This document shows positions 13,515 through 19,666 of a stretch of DNA of 19,666 bases, one piece after another. Source of the DNA: Verrucomicrobiota bacterium (GTDB taxonomy: Bacteria; Verrucomicrobiota; Kiritimatiellia; CAIQIC01; Lenti-01); the NCBI GenBank assembly GCA_022709625.1, contig JAKLIL010000004.1, forward strand, positions 1 to 19,666. Direction: 5' to 3'. The notes below the pieces were generated by a model. That model had not been told where the DNA came from. It saw only the letters and a list, made by a program, of their open reading frames with translations, and ran no database searches. Every line of letters starts with the position of its first letter. Position 1 is the first letter of the stretch. The translations under genes were made by a program, and so were the position numbers.

Positions 13515-15047
13515 ATGAAAATCCAGCGCGCCCTCCTCAGCGTATCCGACAAGACCGGCCTGCTCGAATTCGCCCACGGCCTGGCTGCGCTCGGCGTCGA
13601 AATCCTTTCCACCGGCGGCACCGCCGCCGATCTGCGCTCCGCCGGAATTGCCGTGATCGACGTCTCCGCCTTCACCGGCCACCCCGAAATCCTCGCCGGC
13701 CGCGTCAAGACCCTGCACCCCAAGATTCACGGCGGCATTCTCCAGCGGCGTGCCAACCCAGCCGACATGGCGACCTGCCAAAAGCTGGATCTGCCGCCCA
13801 TCGATCTTGTCTGCGTCAACCTGTATCCCTTCGAAAAAGCGCCTTCGATCGAGAACATCGACATCGGCGGGCCCGCCATGCTCCGCTCCGCGGCCAAAAA
13901 CCACGCGGACGTGATCGCGTTGACCGATCCCGCCGACTACGCCCCCGTCCTCGTCGCACTGCAGGCCGGCGGGGACCTGCCGCTCGACCGCCGCCACGCC
14001 CTGGCTCGCAAGGTGTTCGCCCGCACGTCGGCCTACGATGCCGCGATCGCCGCTTGGTTCGCCGGCCATTTCACCGCGGAAATCCCGCTGCGCTACGGCG
14101 AGAATCCCCATCAAACCGCCACCTTCCGGCTGGATTCGCCGCCGCCCGCCGAGGCCAACCTCGCCGCCGCCCGCATTCTCCACGGCAAGGAAATGTCCTA
14201 CAACAACTACGTCGACGGCGATGCGGCGCTGGAAACCGCCCGCGAACTGCATGGCACACCTGCCGCCGTCATCGTCAAACACACCAATCCCTGCGGCGCT
14301 GCCACCGGCGCCTCGCTCGCCGAAGCGCTCGCCGCCGCCTGGGAGGGCGACGTCGTATCGGCCTTCGGCTCCGTCATTGCGCTGACCCGTCCCGTCGATC
14401 TTGCCGCGGCCCACGTTCTCAAGGGCCGCTTCGTCGAAGCCCTCATCGCCCCGTCGTTCGCGCCCGATGCGCTCGAATTCCTAAAGGCCAAGTCCAAGGA
14501 TATCCGGCTGATTTCCCTCGACCGCCCCCTGGCCGCGCCGCTTCCGCGCAAGCTGTTTCGCCAGATCAACGGCGGCATGCTGACGCAGGATGCCGACCTC
14601 GGCGCCCCCGAAGGCTGGGCCGTCGTCACGAATGTCCCCTTCCCCAATTCCCTGCGGCCCGTCGCCGATTTCGGGATCCGCGCCTGCAAGCATCTCAAGT
14701 CCAACGCCATCCTGCTGGCGTGGGAATACGCCTCCGGACAGTATTCCGTCCTCGGCATGGGCGCCGGCCAGCCCAACCGCGTGGATTCCATGCGCAAGCT
14801 GGCTCTCGAAAAAGCCCGTGAAAACGTCGCCCGCCGTGGTCTCGACCCCAAGGAAGTGCTCGCCACGACGGTGCTCGTTTCCGATGCTTTCTTCCCCTTT
14901 CCCGACAATGTCGAGGCCGCCGGCGCCTTCGGCGTGAAATACCTCGTCCAGCCCGGCGGCTCCAAAAAGGACGCCGACTGCATCGCCGCCGCCGATGCCG
15001 CCGGCCTCGCCATGGCCTTTACCGGCCGCCGCCACTTCCTGCATTGA
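13515..15047 (+). CDS. purH: Bifunctional AICAR formyltransferase / IMP cyclohydrolase
   Basis: PurH performs the last two steps of purine synthesis: formylation of AICAR by 10-formyl-THF, then ring closure to IMP. The 510-residue product has the N-terminal MGS-like IMP cyclohydrolase domain (ALLSVSDKTGLLEFA, STGGTA, GRVKTLHPKIHGGIL, NLYPFEK, IDIGGPAMLRSAAKN). The AICAR formyltransferase domain follows, with RYGENPHQ, the catalytic KHTNPCGAA, SAFGSVIA, KHLKSNAILLAW and GAGQPNRVDSM. Both active sites look intact and the length is normal. I use the ATG at 13515, which gives the family's usual MKIQRALLSVSDK; an in-frame GTG at 13497 would add six residues. It stands alone between the regulator and recA. 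Confidence 0.97.
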   Translation: MKIQRALLSVSDKTGLLEFAHGLAALGVEILSTGGTAADLRSAGIAVIDVSAFTGHPEILAGRVKTLHPKIHGGILQRRANPADMATCQKLDLPPIDLVCVNLYPFEKAPSIENIDIGGPAMLRSAAKNHADVIALTDPADYAPVLVALQAGGDLPLDRRHALARKVFARTSAYDAAIAAWFAGHFTAEIPLRYGENPHQTATFRLDSPPPAEANLAAARILHGKEMSYNNYVDGDAALETARELHGTPAAVIVKHTNPCGAATGASLAEALAAAWEGDVVSAFGSVIALTRPVDLAAAHVLKGRFVEALIAPSFAPDALEFLKAKSKDIRLISLDRPLAAPLPRKLFRQINGGMLTQDADLGAPEGWAVVTNVPFPNSLRPVADFGIRACKHLKSNAILLAWEYASGQYSVLGMGAGQPNRVDSMRKLALEKARENVARRGLDPKEVLATTVLVSDAFFPFPDNVEAAGAFGVKYLVQPGGSKKDADCIAAADAAGLAMAFTGRRHFLH

Positions 15048-15079
15048 AAAGGCCTGCCGTATCTGGGAAAAGTCCCCCG

Positions 15080-15109
15080 TTGACATGCTCGGGACGCCCG
15101 TGCTAGATT
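15080..15109 (+). promoter_or_regulatory. recA promoter (sigma-70 type)
   Basis: A perfect -35 TTGACA (15080-15085) is followed 18 nt later by TAGATT (15104-15109), preceded by TGC, an extended -10. Transcription would start near 15116, inside the LexA-type box, about 26 nt before the recA ATG. Confidence 0.75.
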
Positions 15110-15111
15110 GC

Positions 15112-15125
15112 TGAACATCCGTTCA
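15112..15125. promoter_or_regulatory. LexA-type SOS box at the recA start site
   Basis: TGAACATCCGTTCA is an inverted repeat with GAAC and GTTC half-sites 4 nt apart, the layout of the Bacillus-type LexA box (GAAC-N4-GTTC). It begins 3 nt after the -10, where bound LexA would block transcription. The position in front of recA makes chance unlikely. Confidence 0.75.
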
Positions 15126-15141
15126 TAAACAGGAGTACCCC

Positions 15142-16233
15142 ATGGCCCCCAAGACGCCCGCCGCCGCCAAGAAAGACCCCAACAGCAACCTGCCCCCCGC
15201 CCTCAGCGCCGTCCTGGCCCAAATCCAAAAGGAATTCGGCGAAGGCGCCATTATGCGCCTCGGCAACGAAGGCGCCGTGGCCAAGATCCCCGCCATTTCC
15301 ACCAGCGCGCTGACGCTCGATATGGCCCTGGGTATCGGCGGCGTGCCCCGCGGCCGCATCATCGAGGTCTTCGGCCCCGAATCCTCCGGCAAGACCACCC
15401 TCGTTCTGCACATCATCGCCGAAGCCCAGAAAAACGGCGGCATGTGCGCCTTCATCGACACCGAGCACGCCCTCGACCCCGGCTACGCCAAGAAGATCGG
15501 CGTGGACATCGACAACCTGCTCGTTTCCCAGCCCGACTCCGGCGAAGAAGCCCTCATCATCGCCGACCAGCTTATCCGCTCCAACTCCCTCGATGTGATC
15601 GTCGTGGACTCCGTCGCCGCCCTCGCCCCCCGCGCCGAACTCGAAGGCCAGATCGGCGACTCGCACGTCGGCCTCCAGGCCCGCCTCATGAGCCAGGCCA
15701 TGCGCAAGATGACCGGCATTCTCGACAAGTCCAAGACCGTCTGCATCTTCACCAACCAGATTCGCGAAAAGATCGGCGTGATGTTCGGCAATCCCGAGAC
15801 CACCCCCGGCGGACGCGCCCTCAAGTTCTACTCCTCCGTCCGCCTCGACATCCGCCGCATCGCCGGCATCAAGGCCGGCGACGGCAAGTTCGTCGGCAAC
15901 CGCACCCGCGTCAAGGTCGTGAAGAACAAGGTGGCTCCGCCCTTCACCGAGGCCGAATTCGACATCCTCTATGCCGAGGGCATTTCCAAGGAAGGCGCCG
16001 TCATCGACGCCGCCAACGACCTGGGCCTGCTCGACAAGCGCGGCACTTGGCTCTCCTTCGAAGGCCAGCAGATCGGCCAAGGCCGCGACGCCGCCCGCGA
16101 CAATCTGCGCCAGGATCCCACTCTTCTTGCCAAGATTCGCGACGCGGTCATCGCCAAGCACGCCGAGCACGGTTCCAAGCCCTCCGGCAAGGAAGTCGGC
16201 GCCAAGCCCGTTGCCGCCGAAGCCGAGGATTGA
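15142..16233 (+). CDS. recA: Recombinase RecA
   Basis: RecA forms filaments on single-stranded DNA, drives strand exchange and triggers LexA self-cleavage. The 363-residue protein has the complete core: the Walker A GPESSGKTT, FIDTEHALDPGYA, the LLVSQPDSGEEAL segment, Walker B VIVVDSVAAL, loop L1 (GDSHVGLQARLMSQAMRK), loop L2 (NQIREKIGVMFGNPETTPGG) and ALKFYSSVRLDIRR. The C-terminal domain ends in a Lys/Ala/Glu tail. No intein or insertion is present. AGGAG (15131-15135) sits 6 nt before the ATG. Regulation by LexA is suggested by the box overlapping the predicted transcription start. The stop is followed by a 350-bp gene-free interval occupied by a repeat-bounded element. Confidence 0.98.
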   Translation: MAPKTPAAAKKDPNSNLPPALSAVLAQIQKEFGEGAIMRLGNEGAVAKIPAISTSALTLDMALGIGGVPRGRIIEVFGPESSGKTTLVLHIIAEAQKNGGMCAFIDTEHALDPGYAKKIGVDIDNLLVSQPDSGEEALIIADQLIRSNSLDVIVVDSVAALAPRAELEGQIGDSHVGLQARLMSQAMRKMTGILDKSKTVCIFTNQIREKIGVMFGNPETTPGGRALKFYSSVRLDIRRIAGIKAGDGKFVGNRTRVKVVKNKVAPPFTEAEFDILYAEGISKEGAVIDAANDLGLLDKRGTWLSFEGQQIGQGRDAARDNLRQDPTLLAKIRDAVIAKHAEHGSKPSGKEVGAKPVAAEAED

Positions 16234-16261
16234 GCGGAACGGTTTTTGGGCTCCTGTCGTT

Positions 16262-16553
16262 TTAGACAGGATGTACAGGATTCACAGGATGGGTGCAGAC
16301 CCGTTCCGATCCGGGCGGGTTCGCCGAATCCACCCTGTTTTTTCGTGTTCTTCAAACGGGAACTCGCGGCTCGTTTGAGGTTGCGATTTGCAACCTCAAA
16401 AGGCAGGGTGCATTGGCCAAAGCGCCGGGCTTTTGGTCTTCGATCCCGGCGGGCTCGCCGAGCCCGCCCGGCCATTTTCGCGCAATTCGCGTTTTTCGTA
16501 GTTGCATGCCTTCCGGCCGTTCCATCCTGAAACATCCTGTAAATCCTGTCTAA
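16262..16553. repeat. Repeat-bounded, hairpin-rich intergenic element
   Basis: The ends are inverted arrays of a 9-bp word. On the left, ACAGGATnn recurs at 16266, 16275 and 16284; on the right, its complement recurs at 16523, 16532 and 16541. TTAG/CTAA closes both outer ends. Inside are a perfect 11-bp stem with 5-nt loop (16374-16400), a 9-bp stem (16448-16468), a 7-bp CACCCTG/CAGGGTG pair (16331-16337, 16404-16410), and two 29-bp direct copies at 16307 and 16441 (24 of 29 identical). No convincing ORF is present. It fills the gap between recA and the site-2 protease and may be a MITE-like repeat or encode a structured RNA. Confidence 0.7.
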
Positions 16554-16583
16554 TCGTCTCTTTTGTGCTAGGGTTTCCAGTCC

Positions 16584-17333
16584 ATGGCGAATTCCTATTC
16601 CATCGGCAGCATGTTCGGCATTCCGATCCGGGTGCACGTCACCCTGCTGGTCTTTCTGCCCCTGTTCGCGCTGTCGTTCATGCCCGTGGGCGGGCTGCAA
16701 GGCCTCTTCTACGGTGCCGTGGGCTCGATCGGCCTGTTCGGCAGCGTGGTGCTGCACGAAATCGGCCATTCCCTCGTCGCCCGCGCCAAGGGGTCGCGCA
16801 TTCTCGAAATCCTCTTGCTTCCCATCGGCGGCATGGCGCGCCTCAGCCGGATGCCCCGGCGCCCCGCCGATGAAATCCAGACCGCCCTGGCCGGTCCCGC
16901 GGTCAGTCTTGCGCTGGGCCTCGCGGGCACGTTCGGCGCCTCGTTCGTCTATCCGTTCAATCCCCTGCTCGCCGTCATGGTTCACGAGCTTGGTCGCATC
17001 AATATCATGCTTGTCCTCTTCAACCTGATTCCGTCGTTCCCGATGGACGGCGGACGGGTTTTCCGCGCCGCGCTCGTCCCGCGCCTGGGGCGTCTCGCCG
17101 CCACGCGCCTTGCCGCGACGGTCGGCCGCGGCATTGCCTGGTTGTTCGGTATCTGGGCCGTGCTGCCAATGTTCCGGGGCGGGCAAATCAACTTCTCGCT
17201 GCTGCTCATCGCGTTTTTCGTCCACCAGTCCGCCGGCGCCGAGGCGCGCGTGGCGGAATGGGAAGCGCTCGAAGACCTGCAGCGCGGCCAGCCCTCCGGC
17301 CTCTTCGACGACCTGCTGCGCAAGTGGCGGTGA
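16584..17333 (+). CDS. Site-2 protease family (M50) intramembrane metalloprotease
   Basis: Site-2 proteases cut proteins within the membrane. The 249-residue protein has zinc ligands in HEIGH (58-62) and in NLIPSFPMDGG (147-157, Asp155), plus the conserved IGGMARL (81-87) and AGPAVSLALG (103-112) segments. Five to six hydrophobic segments are visible (about 14-32, 40-57, 105-125, 128-150, 180-200 and 205-220). There is no PDZ or CBS domain, so this is the minimal membrane core, followed by a short cytoplasmic tail. The substrate is not apparent. The ATG at 16584 gives the usual SIGSMFGIPIRVH start of this group. The stop overlaps the next gene's GTG start as GTGA, so the two are probably co-translated. 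Confidence 0.93.
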   Translation: MANSYSIGSMFGIPIRVHVTLLVFLPLFALSFMPVGGLQGLFYGAVGSIGLFGSVVLHEIGHSLVARAKGSRILEILLLPIGGMARLSRMPRRPADEIQTALAGPAVSLALGLAGTFGASFVYPFNPLLAVMVHELGRINIMLVLFNLIPSFPMDGGRVFRAALVPRLGRLAATRLAATVGRGIAWLFGIWAVLPMFRGGQINFSLLLIAFFVHQSAGAEARVAEWEALEDLQRGQPSGLFDDLLRKWR

Positions 17334-19666
17334 AGGCCGTGGCCGCGAAGAAACGACTGCCGACCCGATTCCTTGCCCTGTTCCTTCTTCCAACCGCTGC
17401 CTGCGCCGCGGACCTGGAATGGGCCGGATGGGCGAAGAACACCGCGGACAATGGCATCCTCGCCCCTTCCCAGGACTTGATCGTCGTGGTGGATTCCAAG
17501 CCGCTGGGCACCGCCTCAAAAGTCCAGATCCGGTTCACTGCCAACGGCGGCGCGGAACAAACGCGCGCCCTCGGCCACCACGGCACCGCCAACTACGACA
17601 CCCACGACCGCTGGACGGCGAATCTCGGGAAGTTCCCCGAAGGCGCGGTCGTTCAGTCCCGGCTGCAAGTGGCGGGGCCCAATCAGTCGTTCCAATTCCA
17701 GGACCAAGCGACGGTTCGCAACGCCGCCGCGCCCATCCGCTGGATCGGCAACCTGCGCACCGAACCCGCGCCCGGCACGCTGAACGCCGGCGACGAACTG
17801 CGCGTATTTTCCGAAATGCAGCCTTCCGGGGTTTCCGTCGCCGCCGAAGTCGGAATTTCCACCAACGACGGCGCGACGTGGCAAACCGTCCCCATGGCGC
17901 GCGGCGAGGTCGCCGAGGGCCGCGAGACCTGGACCGCGAATCTCGGCGCATTTTCCGCCGGCGCTGCGCTGCGCCTCTACGTCCACGCCCATAACGCCGC
18001 CGGCGATTCGTTTTGGGACAGCAACGGCGGCGCCGACTATCGCCTGCGCGTCAACTCCCCCATCCTCGACGTCTATCCGGGCAAGGGCCGCTATGCCCCC
18101 GGCGAAACCGCCCGCATCCGGATCGAGCTGAATCCATTCGACCCCGAAACCAACGCCTTCCTCTCCGTGCGCTTCAAGCATCTGGAAAAAGACCTCCACC
18201 GCATCCTCCGGAGAGTATCCGGCGCAACGGATGATTCTCCGGTTCTGGTCTTCCCTTGGAAAACGCCGACCGACGATTTCCGCGGCTACGGCGTGGACGT
18301 GGACCTGCTCGTGAACGGGAAAATCCGCGATTCGCGCTCCACCGCGCTCGACGTCTCCAGCGACTGGACGCGCTTTCCGCGCATGGGGTTCTTCTCGGAA
18401 TATCCCGCCGGCGACGATGCCGCCGCCCTCGCCGCTGGCCTGGCCACGTTCCATCTGAACGCGATCCAGTTCTACGACTGGAAGTGGACTCACGACCGCC
18501 TCGTGCCGTACGGAGAAAACGGCCAGCCGCTGAACGTCTTCACCCAGGTCGGCGGGCGCGTACAGTCGTTCCAGACGATCAAAGACAAGATCGCTGCCGT
18601 CCAATCCCGCAACATGGCGGCGCTGTCCTATACCTTGATGTACGGCGACAGCGGCAACGCCGAACCCGAACACGTCGAACGGGCCGCCTTCAAGGTTCCC
18701 AACTCCACCTATTTGGCGGACATCCGCCGGCACGACGCCGGCAACTACCAGATCTGGATCATGGACGTTTCCAATCCGGACTGGAAACGGCACGTCTTCG
18801 GCCAGATCGCCGATGCCATGAACCGGGCCGGCTTCGACGGCATCCACCTCGACAACCTCGGCGGGACATGGTGCTACAAACACAATTCCGACGTCGGCAT
18901 TCCCGAGCGCGAGGAATTCCCGCGGTTCATCAACGAAGCCCGGGCGCATCTGCGCCGAACGCATCCCGGCGCGATTGTGACCCACAACGACGTCATGGGC
19001 AACTATCTCCATGAAACCGCCCGGTCGGACGCCGACGTCTACTACAGCGAAGTCTGGAGCCGGCACTCGTATCGGGACCTGCGCGACAACGCGCGTGAGG
19101 TCCGGGCCGCCGCGCCCGGCAAGGCCATCGTCTTCGCGGCCTACGTCAATCGCAAGCCGTGGGACGAAATGGGCGATCCGGCGCAACCGCCCCCGCCGAC
19201 CTACGTGAACGACAGTTCGGCGCGGTTGCTGGACGCGGCCCTCTTCGCCAACGGCGCGTTCCATATCGAACTGGGCGACGACGGCCAACTGCTGGTGAAC
19301 GAGTATTTCCCGGCGCGCACGCCGCGCATGCATGCCGGTCTCGCGCGGGCCCTGCGCGATCTCTACGATTTCGCCGTGCGCTACGAAGATTTCCTGTTTG
19401 CCAACTTGCGCGACGTGTCCGACGAACAGCGAATTACCAGCCCCACCCATCGCCTGAGCCCCGACGCCGAATCCGGCGCGATCTGGACCGTTTTGAAGGA
19501 ACGCGCCGACGGCTTCCTCGCAATGAACCTGATCAACCTGGTCGGGGTGGACGACCAGTGGCGCAACCCCTCCGCCAATCCGACGCCGCAAACGAACGTC
19601 GCCTTGAAAATCCGCACGGACCGGAAAATCCGGCGCGCGTTCCTCGCCACGCCCGACGACGGTCTC
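17330..19666 (+). CDS. GH66 dextranase-like glycoside hydrolase, partial (C-terminus outside window)
   Basis: The frame is open from a GTG at 17330, overlapping the protease stop by 4 nt, to the window edge (779 codons). A second GTG at 17339 is possible. A signal peptide (RFLALFLLPTAACA, cleavage before AD) implies export. Residues 30-245 hold two similar beta-rich modules about 106 residues apart, each with WTANLG (95 and 201) followed by a hydrophobic strand and an Asn/Phe segment. A third beta domain precedes the GH66 core, which starts near residue 350 with MGFFSEYP and AIQFYDWKWTHDRL. The predicted nucleophile is Asp508 (GIHLDNLG) and the acid/base Glu574 (YYSEVW), spaced as in known GH66 enzymes. 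GH66 acts on alpha-1,6-glucans (dextranase, cyclo-isomaltooligosaccharide synthase); which of these it is cannot be told without the C-terminus. Confidence 0.88.
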   Translation, partial: MKAVAAKKRLPTRFLALFLLPTAACAADLEWAGWAKNTADNGILAPSQDLIVVVDSKPLGTASKVQIRFTANGGAEQTRALGHHGTANYDTHDRWTANLGKFPEGAVVQSRLQVAGPNQSFQFQDQATVRNAAAPIRWIGNLRTEPAPGTLNAGDELRVFSEMQPSGVSVAAEVGISTNDGATWQTVPMARGEVAEGRETWTANLGAFSAGAALRLYVHAHNAAGDSFWDSNGGADYRLRVNSPILDVYPGKGRYAPGETARIRIELNPFDPETNAFLSVRFKHLEKDLHRILRRVSGATDDSPVLVFPWKTPTDDFRGYGVDVDLLVNGKIRDSRSTALDVSSDWTRFPRMGFFSEYPAGDDAAALAAGLATFHLNAIQFYDWKWTHDRLVPYGENGQPLNVFTQVGGRVQSFQTIKDKIAAVQSRNMAALSYTLMYGDSGNAEPEHVERAAFKVPNSTYLADIRRHDAGNYQIWIMDVSNPDWKRHVFGQIADAMNRAGFDGIHLDNLGGTWCYKHNSDVGIPEREEFPRFINEARAHLRRTHPGAIVTHNDVMGNYLHETARSDADVYYSEVWSRHSYRDLRDNAREVRAAAPGKAIVFAAYVNRKPWDEMGDPAQPPPPTYVNDSSARLLDAALFANGAFHIELGDDGQLLVNEYFPARTPRMHAGLARALRDLYDFAVRYEDFLFANLRDVSDEQRITSPTHRLSPDAESGAIWTVLKERADGFLAMNLINLVGVDDQWRNPSANPTPQTNVALKIRTDRKIRRAFLATPDDGL

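Noticed and set aside
17516..19591. 691-codon minus-strand frame
   Set aside because: Antisense of the GH66 gene, whose catalytic motifs are clear on the plus strand; the antisense product has no recognisable domain.

Overview
The window is GC-rich DNA from a bacterium with a Gram-negative envelope. A stand-alone heptose-1-phosphate adenylyltransferase (lipopolysaccharide core precursor) and a full-length DsbD point to that envelope. Three traits make a PVC-superphylum bacterium (Verrucomicrobiota/Kiritimatiellota-like) my best guess: remnants of a DUF1016 (YhcG-like) nuclease and of a four-helix-bundle 'suffix' protein, many short palindromic repeats in and around genes, and a GH66 polysaccharide-degrading enzyme. 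This is inference; no rRNA or other decisive marker is present.

Layout. 1-1651 (minus): a three-gene run with a Mut7-C/ubiquitin-like protein, a DUF3788 protein overlapping it by ATGA, and a membrane-anchored coiled-coil protein that leaves the window. 1736-2779 (plus): an exported metallo-beta-lactamase-fold hydrolase, converging on ksgA (minus, to 3713). A long inverted repeat fills the gap between their stop codons and supplies the ksgA stop. 3772-4266 (plus): rfaE2. 4271-5106: two gene remnants, a DUF1016 nuclease (plus) and a four-helix-bundle protein (minus), joined head-on where both lost their 3' ends. 5120-9722 (minus): era, rmuC, a TlpA-like lipoprotein and dsbD; the last three overlap by ATGA. 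9799-12602 (minus): a beta-CASP nuclease and UDP-glucose 6-dehydrogenase. 12742-12862 is a very AT-rich divergent control region. From it the plus strand carries a double winged-helix regulator, then purH, recA with a LexA-type box, a repeat-bounded structured element, a site-2 protease and a GH66 dextranase-like enzyme that runs off the right edge.

How genes work together. DsbD and the TlpA-like lipoprotein form a periplasmic thiol-redox pair, although the lipoprotein lacks the first active-site cysteine. Ugd and rfaE2 feed surface polysaccharide and LPS synthesis. The regulator lies divergent from ugd and is flanked by two matching ACTTTRTAAAGT sites in inverted orientation, which suggests that it controls itself and ugd. 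The site-2 protease and the GH66 enzyme overlap by GTGA and are probably co-translated.

The least ordinary aspect is how often short repeats form gene ends: the dsbD start (31-bp-period palindrome array), the dsbD stop region (GATC-rich palindrome), the ksgA stop (inverted repeat), and a possible repeat-derived element between recA and the protease. I saw no rRNA, tRNA, CRISPR array, transposase or phage gene.
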